DNA of 64,000 nt from Streptomyces sp. BV286 (GCF_019090165.1 NZ_JAHRIB010000141.1:248001-312000), one strand, 5' to 3'; counted from the first letter of the stretch, positions 40,812 through 49,914 are shown. The notes: a model not told the origin generated them from the sequence alone. Translations and numbers: made by a program.

Positions 40812-41285
40812 GTGGCCGTACGACACAGGCTGATCAAGAAGAGTCCCCGCGAGGTGTGGGCCGTCCTCGCCGACGGCACCCGGTACGCGGACTGGGTCGT
40901 CGGGACGGCGTCCTCGTATCCCGTGCGCGGACAGTGGCCGAAGGTGGATGCCGCCATCGCGTACGAGGTGCGGGTCGGCTTCTACGGCTTCACCAACGAG
41001 ACCGTCGTACGGGCCTGTGACGAGGGGCGCGAACTGGAGCTGGAGGCGAAGGCCGGTCCTCTCGGCACGGCCCGTATCGCGATCGAGCTGCGCCCCTGGG
41101 GCGAGGACACCCTGGTGGTCATCGACGAGCATCCGCTGCGGGGTGTCGGCGGCACGCTGCACAACGTCGGCGTGGAAGCACTCATCCAGCTGAGGCACCG
41201 GACCATGCTCAAACGCCTGGCGGACGTGTGCGAGCACGGGCGGGGCCGGCCCGAGCCCGTCCGCGCGGAGCCGAAGCCCGCATGA
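40812..41285 (+). CDS. SRPBCC-family protein
   Basis: Cytosolic Bet v1/START-like protein of 157 residues: VRHRLIKKSPREVWAVLADGTRYADWVVG is the family's typical first helix and strand, and DTLVVIDEHPLRG follows in the sheet. Such proteins hold hydrophobic ligands or cyclise polyketides. GTG 40812 is 5 bp after GGGAGG. It lies 88 bp after the SDR and 82 bp before the FAD oxidoreductase, the same trio order I know from other Streptomyces, which argues for a common substrate. Confidence 0.82.
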   Translation: MAVRHRLIKKSPREVWAVLADGTRYADWVVGTASSYPVRGQWPKVDAAIAYEVRVGFYGFTNETVVRACDEGRELELEAKAGPLGTARIAIELRPWGEDTLVVIDEHPLRGVGGTLHNVGVEALIQLRHRTMLKRLADVCEHGRGRPEPVRAEPKPA

Positions 41286-41367
41286 CCCGGACAGTACGCG
41301 GGACGGGGCCGGCCGGCCCCGGTACCCCCGCGACGGTGAAGCCGGTGCGGCGAGACGGGAGGCGTCC

Positions 41368-43002
41368 ATGCCGGACGCGGTAGTCATCGGAGCGGGACCC
41401 AACGGGCTCGTCGCCGCCAACCTGCTGGCCGACGAGGGCTGGAGCGTCGAAGTCCTGGAGGAGCAGGACGAGCCCGGGGGCGCGGTCCGGCACGACCACG
41501 GGGTCGACCCCGACTTCGCGAGCGACCTCTTCAGCTCCTTCTATCCGCTGGCCGCGGCCTCGCCCGTCCTCGCCGGACTGCACCTGGAGCGGTACGGGCT
41601 GCGCTGGAGCCATGCGCCCGCGGTACTGGCCCACCCCCTGTCCGACGGCAGGTGTGCCGTCCTCGGCCGCGACCTGGATGACACCGCCGCGTCCCTGGAG
41701 GCCTTCGCGGACGGCGACGGCGACGCCTGGCGCGAGCTGCACCGGATCTGGGAGCGGCTGCGGCCCGACCTGCTGGAAGCACTGTTCACGCCCTTCCCGC
41801 CGGTGCGGGCAGGCGCCCGGCTGGCCATGCGCCTGCGGGCCGCCGGAGGCCTGCGGATGGCTCGCTCGCTCGTGCTGCCGGTGCGGCGCCTGGGGGAGGA
41901 GGAGTTCCGCGGAGAGGGCGGCAGGCTGCTGCTCGCGGGCAACGCGCTGCACGCCGACCTCGCCCCCGAGTCCGCGGGGAGCGGTGGGTTCGGCTGGCTG
42001 ATGTCGATGCTGGGCCAGACGTACGGCTTTCCCGTACCCGCAGGTGGTTCGGGCGCTCTCACCGCGGCACTGACGCGGCGGCTCCAGGAGCGCGGCGGTG
42101 TCCTGCGGTGCGGTGAACGTGTCAGCCGTGTCGTCGTCCGGCAGGGGAGGGCCGTGGCAGTACGCACGGCCGGCGGTGAGACGGTGTCCGCGGGCCGGGC
42201 CGTGCTGGCGGACGTGTCCGCTCCCGCCCTGTACGGCGATCTGGTCGACAGCGCCGACCTGCCGCCTCAGGTGCTGGCCGACCTGCGCCGGTTCCAGTGG
42301 GACTTCGCCACCTTCAAGGTGGACTGGGCCCTCGACGGCTCCGTGCCGTGGCAGGCCCCCGGCGCGGCCGGGGCGGGCACCGTGCACCTGGCGGACGGCG
42401 TCGACGAGCTGACGCGGTTCGCCGCGCAGGTCGCCATGGGGCTGGTCCCGGACCGGCCGTTCTCGCTGTTCGGGCAGATGACGACCGCGGACGCCACCCG
42501 CTCGCCCGCGGGCACCGAGTCGGCCTGGGCCTACACCCACGTCCCGCACCGGATCACGGGCGACGCCGGTGACGAAGGGCTGGCCGGGACCTGGGACGCG
42601 AAGGAGCAGGAGCTCATGGCCGACCGGGTCGAGCGGCAGGTCGAGCGTTTCGCGCCCGGGTTCCGTTCCCTGATCCGGGCCCGCCGGATCCTCGCCCCGC
42701 CCACGCTGCAGGCCATGGACGCCAATCTGTACGGGGGTGCCATCAACGGCGGCACCACGGCCCTGCACCAACAGCTCGTCTTCCGGCCCGTACCGGGGAC
42801 GGGGCGCCCGGAAACCCCGGTCAAGAACCTGTACCTGGCATCCGCCTCGGCGCATCCGGGAGGCGGTGTGCACGGGGCCCCTGGTTCCAACGCCGCCCGG
42901 GCCGCCCTGCGCAAGAACCTTCCCACCGGTCTGAGCCGCGCCCAGGGCCTGCTGGCCCGCCGCAACCGAAAGGGAGAGCTCAACCTGGGTCCTGGCACCT
43001 GA
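41368..43002 (+). CDS. FAD-dependent oxidoreductase, CrtI/PYROXD2-like
   Basis: Flavoprotein of 544 residues. The ADP-binding motif is VVIGAGPNGLVAANLLADEG (residues 5-24), EVLEEQDEPGGAVRHD gives the second FAD-contact, and NLYLASASAHPGGGVHGAPG near residue 490 is the C-terminal signature of the phytoene-desaturase/PYROXD2 branch. It would oxidise a lipophilic substrate by hydride transfer to FAD. No other carotenoid genes are near, so the substrate is unknown. Third gene of the SDR-SRPBCC cluster. A hairpin spans its 3' side at 43015-43048. Confidence 0.85.
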   Translation: MPDAVVIGAGPNGLVAANLLADEGWSVEVLEEQDEPGGAVRHDHGVDPDFASDLFSSFYPLAAASPVLAGLHLERYGLRWSHAPAVLAHPLSDGRCAVLGRDLDDTAASLEAFADGDGDAWRELHRIWERLRPDLLEALFTPFPPVRAGARLAMRLRAAGGLRMARSLVLPVRRLGEEEFRGEGGRLLLAGNALHADLAPESAGSGGFGWLMSMLGQTYGFPVPAGGSGALTAALTRRLQERGGVLRCGERVSRVVVRQGRAVAVRTAGGETVSAGRAVLADVSAPALYGDLVDSADLPPQVLADLRRFQWDFATFKVDWALDGSVPWQAPGAAGAGTVHLADGVDELTRFAAQVAMGLVPDRPFSLFGQMTTADATRSPAGTESAWAYTHVPHRITGDAGDEGLAGTWDAKEQELMADRVERQVERFAPGFRSLIRARRILAPPTLQAMDANLYGGAINGGTTALHQQLVFRPVPGTGRPETPVKNLYLASASAHPGGGVHGAPGSNAARAALRKNLPTGLSRAQGLLARRNRKGELNLGPGT

Positions 43003-43014
43003 TCGAACCGGCTT

Positions 43015-43048
43015 CCCCCTCCCGTCGGCCATCACGACGGTGAGGGGG
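43015..43048. terminator. Bidirectional hairpin overlapping pucR stop
   Basis: CCCCCTCCCGTCG (43015-43027) pairs with CGACGG-t-GAGGGGG (43035-43048), 13 bp with a single bulged T. It separates convergent genes ending at 43002 and 43032 and overlaps the pucR stop. Confidence 0.65.
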
Positions 43049-44213
43049 GATCCCGGTCCTCGCCGAGCCAGGTGGTCAGGGCCCACCACCAGTTGAGCGT
43101 GCTCAGGGGTTCGGAGAGAGGTCCGGACGTGAGGTCGGTCGGTGTGTGGCCGGTGATCTGCTGCAGGCGGCCGAGCCGGTACCGGACGGTGTTGGGGTGG
43201 GTGAACAGGGCCGTCGCGGTCTGGTCCAGACGCCGGCCGTTGTCCAGGAACGTCAGGGCGGTGAGGGCGAGTTGGCGGTGGAAGCCGTCCGCCCGGTCGA
43301 GAGCTCCCAGGAGCCGGGTGCTCAGGTGCTCGCCCATGAGCGGCTGGTCGGCGAGGGCGATCTCGGCGGCCAGGTCGGTCAGTTCGTACAGGCCGTGACG
43401 TCCTCGCCGCACACCGATCTCCACGGCGCGCACGCACAGGCGGTACAGCGGCCGGATCTCCTCCAGCGGAGCGGCCGGTGAGACCACGACCAGAGCCGAC
43501 GTCGGCGTCTCCCGGCCTTCGGGCCTGCGGTGGCACAGGCCGGCCAGCCGTCCCTCGACGAGGCCGAAGACCGTGCCGGGGCCGGAGAGACCGTCCGTGA
43601 GAAGGCGCGCGGACGTGGGATCGTCGGCGCCCGTGACAAGGCAGTGGAACGGCCCGCCGCCGGGCCGCATCCCGGCTCCGGCCATCTCCAGAGGGGACGG
43701 CACGACGCCGCCGACCAGCAGCCTCCGGAGCACGTTCGTGCGGACCTCGGCCGTCTCGTGCGGTGTGGCCCGCTCGGCGGCACGGTATCCGTTGATCACA
43801 TGGCGTTCGACCGCGTCGCCGTACTCGTTCAGGCGCAGGACGACGTCGAGAACGGTGCCGTCCGCCACTCCCGCCGCCCGGCAGCGGTCGACGGTGATCT
43901 CCACCGCGCGGTTGAGGGCGGCTTGGACGCCCCGCAGGACCGCGGTCATCGCGACGCCCTGGCCCGCCCGGTCGGCACCCAGCAACAGGGCGGCTGTGAA
44001 GTCCTGTTGCTCGATCCCGTCGAAGGTGGCGAACCACTCGCCGGCGGCTCGGATCATCGCGGTGACGTGGGAGAGGCTCTCCGCCTCGGTGAGCCGGGCG
44101 ACTTCGGGGGAGTGGGCCCGGGCCGCGCGGACGAGTTCGCCGCACACGTCGCCGTCCACGGCCATCGTCCGCAGGATCTCCGTCACCGGCTCGCGTTCGT
44201 GGACGACAGTCAT
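43032..44213 (-). CDS. PucR-type helix-turn-helix regulator
   Basis: Regulator of 393 residues of the PucR/CdaR group. The C-terminal HTH is ALTFLDNGRRLDQTATALFTHPNTVRYRLGRLQQITG (described by its blocks LDQTATALF and HPNTVRYRLGRL). The middle is a GGDEF-like remnant domain, and the N-terminal 150 residues (RAAGEWFATFDGIEQQDF) are a helical RsbRD-like sensor. GGAGAAGG precedes ATG 44213. It is divergent from the exported flavin dehydrogenase and is likely to activate it in response to its substrate. Confidence 0.87.
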   Translation of the reverse strand: MTVVHEREPVTEILRTMAVDGDVCGELVRAARAHSPEVARLTEAESLSHVTAMIRAAGEWFATFDGIEQQDFTAALLLGADRAGQGVAMTAVLRGVQAALNRAVEITVDRCRAAGVADGTVLDVVLRLNEYGDAVERHVINGYRAAERATPHETAEVRTNVLRRLLVGGVVPSPLEMAGAGMRPGGGPFHCLVTGADDPTSARLLTDGLSGPGTVFGLVEGRLAGLCHRRPEGRETPTSALVVVSPAAPLEEIRPLYRLCVRAVEIGVRRGRHGLYELTDLAAEIALADQPLMGEHLSTRLLGALDRADGFHRQLALTALTFLDNGRRLDQTATALFTHPNTVRYRLGRLQQITGHTPTDLTSGPLSEPLSTLNWWWALTTWLGEDRDPPSPS

Positions 44214-44255
44214 GGTCCTTCTCCGTCCGCGCTGTTGCCGGGCCACAACGAAACC

Positions 44256-44299
44256 GTCGTCACGTTGGTCCCCGGCCACTACCACATTGCTGTGACGAC
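44256..44299. promoter_or_regulatory. Inverted repeat between pucR and flavin dehydrogenase
   Basis: GTCGTCAC (44256-44263) and GTGACGAC (44292-44299) are exact inverted repeats 36 bp apart, with further AACC/GGTT flank symmetry. This spacing is compatible with a PucR-type dimer or tetramer site. Confidence 0.45.
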
Positions 44300-44395
44300 C
44301 TGGTTCCCTGTGGGCTACCGACGGTAACAGCACGGCCGTCGCAGGAACATCCCCGGTGTCTCCCGCACCCCTCGCACCCCTCCGGAAGGCAGCCC

Positions 44396-46189
44396 ATGGA
44401 GAACTCTGCGGCCTCGGCCGAGATCACGCGCCGTCGCGCCCTGACAGCGACGGGCGGCGCGGTCGCCGGTGTGGCCCTCGCGCAGGCGACGGCTCCGGCC
44501 TTCGCCGCCTCGGCCGCCTCCGCCGACGCGGACGCGATCGTCGTCGGCGGCGGACTCGCCGGACTGGTCGCGACGGCGGAACTGGCCGCGGCGGGACGCA
44601 AGGTGCTGCTCCTCGACCAGGAACCGGAGTCGAACCTGGGCGGGCAGGCGTTCTGGTCCTTCGGCGGCCTGTTCTTCGTCAACTCCCCCGAACAGCGGAC
44701 GATGGGCATCAAGGACTCCAAGGACCTGGCCTGGCAGGACTGGCTGGGCACGGCGGGCTTCGACCGCGGCATCGACGACAAGTCGGGCCAGGACTACTGG
44801 GCCCACAAGTGGGCCGAGGCCTACGTCGACTTCGCCTCCGGGGAGAAGCACGACTGGCTCCACAGTCTCGGGATGCAGTGGTTCCCCATCGTCGGCTGGG
44901 CCGAGCGCGGCGGCGGCCTCGCGGACGGGCACGGCAACTCGGTGCCCCGCTTCCACATCACCTGGGGCACGGGCCCGGCGGTGGTCGAGCCGTTCGAGAA
45001 GAAGGTCCGGGCCGCGGTCGAGGACGGCAAGGTGACCTTCAAGTTCCGGCACCGCGTCGACGGGATCGTGACGTCGGGCGGCACCGTCACCGGCGTACGC
45101 GGCGCGGTCCTGGAGCCGAGCTCCGTCACTCGCGGCAAGCGCAGTTCCCGTACCGTCGTCGGCGAGTTCGAGCTGCGTGCCCCGGTCGTGATCGTCACCT
45201 CCGGCGGCATCGGCGCCAACCACGACCTCGTACGCCAGAACTGGCCGGCCCGTCTCGGCACCGCGCCCAAGTCGATGATCACCGGCGTGCCGGCATACGT
45301 GGATGGCCGGATGCTCGCGATCACCGAGAAGGCGGGCGGCCGGATCGTCAACCCCGACCGCATGTGGCACTACACCGAGGGCCTCAAGAACTACGACCCG
45401 ATCTGGCCCGACCACGGCATCCGCATCCTGCCGGGCCCGTCGTCCATGTGGTTCGACGCCACCGGCAAGCGGTTCAGCGCACCCGACATGCCCGGCTACG
45501 ACACCCTGCACACGCTCAAGTCGATCACCGACACCGGGTACGACTACTCCTGGTTCGTCACCACCCAGAAGATCATCGCCAAGGAGTTCGCGCTCTCCGG
45601 CTCCGAGCAGAACCCGGACCTCACCGAGAAGAACATCTGGATGCTGCTCTCCCGCGTCTGGCAGACCCCGGAGCCGATCGAGAAGTTCAAGAAGAACGGT
45701 GTGGACTTCGTCGTCGCCACGACGCTGTCCGAACTCGTCCGCGGCATGAACAAGCTGACCGGGGACGGCCTGATCGACCTGGCCGACCTACAGCGGCAGA
45801 TCGACGCGCGCGACCGGGAGATGGACAACCCCTACAGCAAGGACCTCCAGGTCATGGGCATCCGTAACGCCCTCGCCTATCCCGGGGACACCATCAGCCG
45901 GACGGCCGCCGCCCACAAGATCATGGACCCGAGCGCCGGGCCGCTCATCGCCGTTCGCCTCAACATCCTCACCCGCAAGACCCTCGGAGGCCTCCAGACC
46001 GACCTCTCCGGCCGCGTCCTCGACGCGTCCGGCACCCCGGTCGCGGGACTGTACGCGGCCGGAGAGGTCTCGGGCTTCGGCGGCGGCGGTGTGCACGGAT
46101 ACCGCTCCCTGGAGGGCACCTTCCTCGGGGGCTGCCTCTTCTCGGGCCGCGTGGCGGGCCGCGCGGCCGCCCGGGCGACCGGGACCTGA
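44396..46189 (+). CDS. Tat-exported FAD-binding dehydrogenase (fumarate reductase/KstD-like)
   Basis: Flavoprotein of 597 residues. TRRRALTATGGAVAGVALA is a twin-arginine signal. FAD-binding: DAIVVGGGLAGLVATAELAAAG (about 45-66), LDQEPESNLGGQAFWSFGG, and GLYAAGEVSGFGGGGVHGYR near residue 550 with LGGCLFSGR. This is the FAD_binding_2 family of KstD and fumarate-reductase flavoproteins; long homologues are often labelled FAD-binding dehydrogenase. The substrate is unknown. It is divergent from pucR and ends at a tetraloop hairpin. Confidence 0.88.
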   Translation: MENSAASAEITRRRALTATGGAVAGVALAQATAPAFAASAASADADAIVVGGGLAGLVATAELAAAGRKVLLLDQEPESNLGGQAFWSFGGLFFVNSPEQRTMGIKDSKDLAWQDWLGTAGFDRGIDDKSGQDYWAHKWAEAYVDFASGEKHDWLHSLGMQWFPIVGWAERGGGLADGHGNSVPRFHITWGTGPAVVEPFEKKVRAAVEDGKVTFKFRHRVDGIVTSGGTVTGVRGAVLEPSSVTRGKRSSRTVVGEFELRAPVVIVTSGGIGANHDLVRQNWPARLGTAPKSMITGVPAYVDGRMLAITEKAGGRIVNPDRMWHYTEGLKNYDPIWPDHGIRILPGPSSMWFDATGKRFSAPDMPGYDTLHTLKSITDTGYDYSWFVTTQKIIAKEFALSGSEQNPDLTEKNIWMLLSRVWQTPEPIEKFKKNGVDFVVATTLSELVRGMNKLTGDGLIDLADLQRQIDARDREMDNPYSKDLQVMGIRNALAYPGDTISRTAAAHKIMDPSAGPLIAVRLNILTRKTLGGLQTDLSGRVLDASGTPVAGLYAAGEVSGFGGGGVHGYRSLEGTFLGGCLFSGRVAGRAAARATGT

Positions 46190-46194
46190 ACCGA

Positions 46195-46258
46195 CGAGCC
46201 CGCGAGGGCTCGCCGGCGTGGCTCTCGTTCAACTCGTCGTGCGGCGGCGAGTTGAACG
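46195..46258 (+). terminator. Tandem hairpins after flavin dehydrogenase
   Basis: CGAGCCC-gcga-GGGCTCG (46195-46212) is a 7-bp stem with a GNRA tetraloop, starting 5 bp after the stop. CGTTCAACTCG (46226-46236) and CGAGTTGAACG (46248-46258) form a second perfect 11-bp stem. Confidence 0.7.
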
Positions 46259-46389
46259 GGACCCGCCACCAAGGGCCGGCCGACGCCCGTCTCGAAGAAC
46301 TTCGTCCAAAGACCGCTCAGTTCCCGGACGAACTCCGGTCTGTTCTGTGGAAGGCAACCAGCCACGAACGACCGACAGGAGACCGTGCC

Positions 46390-46860
46390 ATGAGCGTCAC
46401 CGCGTCCCAGAAGCAGTACACCGCCCAGTCCGTGTCCGGACCGACCCGATTCCTCGCCACGCGGCCCGTCTGGCAGGTCGGTGCCCTGGCCGTCGTCGCC
46501 GGCGCTCTCGTGACCGAGGCCTTCGCGCTGGTCGCCAGGGGCGCCGGCGTGCCCATGGAAGCGGCCAGTCCCGGGGAGACGGAAGCCGCCGCGATTCCCG
46601 TCGGCGGCTTCGCCGGGGGCGTGGTGTTCTGGTCGATCGCCGGGATCGTCCTGGCGGTGGCCCTCGCGCGCTGGGCCAGGCGGCCCGCCCGCACCTTCGT
46701 GGTGACCACCGTCGCACTGACCGTGCTGTCCCTCGCCGGTCCGGCCGTCGCCCCGCACACCGCGCTCTCCACACAGGTCGTGCTGGCCGTCTCCCACGTG
46801 GTGGCCGCCGCCGTGATCATTCCCCCGCTGGCGCGGCGCCTCTCCCACCGGCACGGATGA
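46390..46860 (+). CDS. DUF6069 family membrane protein
   Basis: Small membrane protein of 156 residues with four hydrophobic segments (about 31-52, 75-97, 104-124 and 130-150). The segment VWQVGALAVVAGALVTEAF, the VARGAGVPMEA loop and the end VVAAAVIIPPLARRL match DUF6069 proteins as I know them. Function unknown. AGGAGA lies 8 bp before ATG 46390. It is alone between the dehydrogenase terminators and a convergent methyltransferase 47 bp away. Confidence 0.8.
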   Translation: MSVTASQKQYTAQSVSGPTRFLATRPVWQVGALAVVAGALVTEAFALVARGAGVPMEAASPGETEAAAIPVGGFAGGVVFWSIAGIVLAVALARWARRPARTFVVTTVALTVLSLAGPAVAPHTALSTQVVLAVSHVVAAAVIIPPLARRLSHRHG

Positions 46861-46907
46861 CCGGGGCGGCAGCCGGGGCGCGGCATCTCGTCCGCTCCGG
46901 TGCGGGA

Positions 46908-47636
46908 CTACCTCGGTGCGGCCGGACGACCCTCCGGTGCCGTCGCCCGGTAATAGGACGCGACGGTCGGCTGACCCGTGTAGTTGGGGCCGGCGTGCGG
47001 GTCGGCACCGAGGTAGGCGAACGGCAGGACGACCTGGCGGCCACCCCGCAGACTCAGCCGGTGATGGCGGGCGGAGTACCGGAAGCCCGCAGCGCGCAGT
47101 GCCGCCAGGACCGTGCGGGAGGCGTCGGTGCCGTCGGGCCGCCGCAGGGTCGAGGGATCGAGATGGGCGACGAGCAGGCCGCTGTCCGTGAGCCAGGAGG
47201 CGGCCCGCTCCAACAGGCCCAGCCGGTCGCCGATGTAGTGCAGTCCGTGGACACAGGTGATGAGGTCGTAACGGCGCTTCGGGGACCATCGGCCGAGGTC
47301 CGCGGTGACGAGTTCGAGGCCGTCGGGCACCGGCGACGACCGCAGCGGGCCGACCAGGTCCACACCGGTGAGCCAGGCCCCGGGAAGCTGTCGTGCCGCC
47401 GAGCGCAGGGCGAGGCCCTCCCCGCTGCACAGGTCCAGCCAGGACGCGGCCGGTCCCTGCCCGGTGAGGAACTCGGCGGGATCGAAGCCCAGTTCCCGCG
47501 CGTAGCTGTTGACGCCCGCCAGGCCCCGCTCGCGGTTCATGGTGCTGTTGGCCACCACTGAATGGCCGGTCAGCTCGTCGTCCTCGAACAGCCGGGGCGG
47601 CGGTTGGGCCCTCGGCGGCGAAGTACCGTCACTCAT
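46908..47636 (-). CDS. Class I SAM-dependent methyltransferase
   Basis: Cytosolic protein of 242 residues. WLDLCSGEGLALRSAA is motif I, TGVDLVGPL the acidic beta2, and YDLITCVHGLHYIGDRLG motif IV with post-motif. The N-terminal block NSTMNRERGLAGVNSYARELGFDP is typical of a Streptomyces subgroup. Substrate unknown. ATG 47636 is used; GTG 47654, 5 bp beyond the GntR stop, is an equally possible start and would make translation coupled. It lies directly downstream of the GntR gene, so it is probably in the same repressible operon. Confidence 0.82.
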   Translation of the reverse strand: MSDGTSPPRAQPPPRLFEDDELTGHSVVANSTMNRERGLAGVNSYARELGFDPAEFLTGQGPAASWLDLCSGEGLALRSAARQLPGAWLTGVDLVGPLRSSPVPDGLELVTADLGRWSPKRRYDLITCVHGLHYIGDRLGLLERAASWLTDSGLLVAHLDPSTLRRPDGTDASRTVLAALRAAGFRYSARHHRLSLRGGRQVVLPFAYLGADPHAGPNYTGQPTVASYYRATAPEGRPAAPR

Positions 47637-47659
47637 CGCGCCATTGTCCGACACGGCGG

Positions 47660-48373
47660 TCAGTCCCGGGCTGCGCCGGCTGCGCCGTCCTCCTCCACCG
47701 GTGGCATGAAGGCGCGCAGCCAGCGCTCCGTCTGCGAGACGTGGGCCTCGGCGGCGCCGGCGGCCGCGCCGGGATCGCGGTCGGCGATCGCGGTGGCCAG
47801 GACGCGGTGATCCGCGTCGCTCTTGCGCCGCAGCTCCGGGCCCTCCGGGAGGGTGAAGATCTGGTACTTGCGGGAGCGGGCCCGGAAGACCGCGAGCAGG
47901 GAGGCGAGGGTGGGGTTCTCGGCCGCCTGGGCGATCTCGGCGTGGAAACGGTGGTCGAGCTCCGAGGCCTCGGTGGGGTCGGCGGTGGCTTCCATCGCCT
48001 CGATGAGGGCGAAGAGCGACTTCACCGTCTCGGGTGTCCGGCGTGCGGCGGCCTTGGCCGCGACGTGCGCCTCCAGGACCCGCCGGATCTCGTACACCTC
48101 CAGCAGGCCGGGCAGCGGCAGGAGTTCGAGCGTCAGGGAGAGGCTTCCGATGACGTCCTCCGGCCGGAGCTGGGACACGTAGGTCCCCGAACCGTGCCGC
48201 GGCTCGACCACGCCCAGGGCGGCGAGCATCCGCACTGCCTCGCGCAACGGGCCCCGTGAGACGCCGAGTTCCTCGCCGAGCTCGGCCTCGGGCGGAATGC
48301 GCTCTCCCGGACCGAGACGCCCCGTCGCGATCATGTGACGCAGGCCGTGGAACGCCTTGTCGACTGCGGACAT
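47660..48373 (-). CDS. FadR-subfamily GntR regulator
   Basis: Regulator of 237 residues. The winged helix covers residues 1-70 (HMIATGRLGPGERIPPEAELGEELGVSRGPLREAVRMLAALGVVE in the GntR pattern; PLREAVRML and HGSGTYV are key). The C-terminal FCD domain (about 85-225) has the metal-ligand pattern with Asp/His residues in ELDHRFHAEIAQAAENP. FCD proteins sense carboxylic or sugar acids. ATG 48373 has GGGGAGG upstream. Repeated AGTCATCTGATGACT-type sites in the divergent gap show probable autoregulation and control of the aminotransferase-ABC operon. Confidence 0.9.
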   Translation of the reverse strand: MSAVDKAFHGLRHMIATGRLGPGERIPPEAELGEELGVSRGPLREAVRMLAALGVVEPRHGSGTYVSQLRPEDVIGSLSLTLELLPLPGLLEVYEIRRVLEAHVAAKAAARRTPETVKSLFALIEAMEATADPTEASELDHRFHAEIAQAAENPTLASLLAVFRARSRKYQIFTLPEGPELRRKSDADHRVLATAIADRDPGAAAGAAEAHVSQTERWLRAFMPPVEEDGAAGAARD

Positions 48374-48430
48374 CCGATTCCTCCCCTGACGGTCCGGCGG
48401 CATCACCGTAACCCCTCGGGCACTCTAGCG

Positions 48431-48477
48431 AGTCATCTGATGTCTCAGACGTGTCGACCGAAAGTCATCTGATGACT
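48431..48477. promoter_or_regulatory. Two GntR operators in the divergent region
   Basis: AGTCATC-t-GATGACT (48463-48477) is a perfect palindrome; AGTCATC-t-GATGTCT (48431-48445) differs at one base and lies 32 bp (three helical turns) away. A shortened third copy, AGTCTGATGTCT, is at 48551-48562. The first copy sits just upstream of TAGAGT (minus strand), a likely gntR -10. Confidence 0.75.
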
Positions 48478-48596
48478 ACCGCTGCAGAACCCTTGCGTGG
48501 GCCGAAAATGCCATGCCAGGATGCCGAGTCATCATACGTGTCTCGCCGGGAGTCTGATGTCTGGCGGACATCCGGGTTCGGTAGATGTGGAGTGAC

Positions 48597-49838
48597 GTGA
48601 GCGAGACCGAGGTCACCACCGCCCCACGCCCCTTGCTGCTGGCCGACGGCCGACCTGCCTCCCGGGCATGGTCGTTGGACCCCGTCATGAAGCACCTCAA
48701 CCACGGCTCGTTCGGGGCGGTCCCCTTGGTGGCGCAGGAGCGGCAGAACGAGTTCCGCGCCGAGATGGACAGCTCACCGGTGGTGTGGTTCCCCGCGCTG
48801 CCGCAGCGGATCGCCGACGCGCGGGTCGATCTCGCGGCCTTCCTGCACGTGGCCCCCGACGACGTCGCCCTGGTACCGAACGCGAGCGCCGGCGTCAGCG
48901 TCGTGTTCGCCTCGCTGCCGCGCCGACGAGGCGGCGGGATCGTGGTGACCGATCACGGCTACGGCGCCGTGACCATGGGCGCCGAGCGCCTTGCCCGACG
49001 CTGGGGCGGCGAGGTGCGCACCGCCAGGGTCCCGCTGGACGCGGACGAGGAGCAGGCGTACGAGGCCGTGATCGCCGAGATCGACGAGGCCACGGACCTC
49101 GTCGTCGTCGACCAGATCACCTCCGCGACCGCACGCCGGCTGCCGGTGGAGCGGATCGGCGCTCAGGCCCGGCGGCGGGGTGTTCCCCTGCTGGTGGACG
49201 GCGCACACGCGCCCGGCCTGATCGAGGCGCCGCTGGACGGCCTGACCTGCGACTTCTGGGTCGGCAACCTGCACAAGTGGGGTTGCGCGCCCCGCGGCAC
49301 CGCAGCGCTCGTCGCCCGCGGCGCGCTGCGCGAGGAGCTCTACCCCCTGATCGACTCCTGGGGCGCCGCCGATCCCTACCCCGACCGCTTCGACCAGCAG
49401 GGCACGGTGGACACCACCGGCTATCTCGCGGCCACCACGGCCCTGGAGTTCATCGAGCGCACCTGGGGCTGGCAGACCGCCCGCCAGTACATGGACGACC
49501 TGGCCGGCTACGCCGAGCGCGTCATCGGCGCCGCCTTCGCCGAACTGACCGGTGTCTCCGGCGCCGTCGACGTGGGCATGCCCGTCCCCGGCATGCGGCT
49601 GGTACGGCTGCCGGCGGGCCTGGCGGGCAGCCGCGTGGAGGCCGACGCGCTGCGCGACCGGGCGGCCCGCGAGCTGGGAGTGGAGGCCGCGTTCACCAGC
49701 TTCGGCGGCACCGGCTACATGCGGCTGTCCGCACACGTCTACAACACCGCCGCCGACTACGAGTACTTCGCCGAGGACTGCGTCCCCCTCCTCGGCCAGT
49801 GGGCCAGGGCGGCCCACGAACACCCCGGGCTGTCGTAG
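48597..49838 (+). CDS. Class V PLP-dependent aminotransferase (isopenicillin-N-epimerase-like)
   Basis: Fold-type I PLP enzyme of 413 residues. The PLP lysine is in FWVGNLHKWGCAPRGTAAL, LVDGAHAPG holds the cofactor Asp, and LNHGSFGAVPL near the N-terminus is a class V signature shared with isopenicillin N epimerase, cysteine desulfurase-like and ergothioneine EgtE-like proteins. The substrate is unknown. GTG 48597 is 4 bp after GGAG; an ATG at 48585 overlaps that site. It is the first gene of a row with a sugar-type ABC importer, implying that the imported compound or its product carries an amino group. Confidence 0.85.
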   Translation: MSETEVTTAPRPLLLADGRPASRAWSLDPVMKHLNHGSFGAVPLVAQERQNEFRAEMDSSPVVWFPALPQRIADARVDLAAFLHVAPDDVALVPNASAGVSVVFASLPRRRGGGIVVTDHGYGAVTMGAERLARRWGGEVRTARVPLDADEEQAYEAVIAEIDEATDLVVVDQITSATARRLPVERIGAQARRRGVPLLVDGAHAPGLIEAPLDGLTCDFWVGNLHKWGCAPRGTAALVARGALREELYPLIDSWGAADPYPDRFDQQGTVDTTGYLAATTALEFIERTWGWQTARQYMDDLAGYAERVIGAAFAELTGVSGAVDVGMPVPGMRLVRLPAGLAGSRVEADALRDRAARELGVEAAFTSFGGTGYMRLSAHVYNTAADYEYFAEDCVPLLGQWARAAHEHPGLS

Positions 49839-49914
49839 GCGCACCCCGCGTCCGCGCGACGCCCTGACCGAAGCCGCAGCCAGCGCGGCCGTAACCACGG
49901 AAGAGGTCGGCACG

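Noticed and set aside
41368..43002. Carotenoid biosynthesis gene cluster
   Set aside because: The CrtI-like protein and the exported desaturase-like oxidase have no phytoene synthase, prenyltransferase or cyclase gene nearby, so a carotenoid pathway is not supported.
41209..44145. 978-codon minus-strand frame across the FAD oxidoreductase and pucR
   Set aside because: It covers two well-supported genes in other frames, is very Arg/Pro/Gly-rich and has no recognisable domain.
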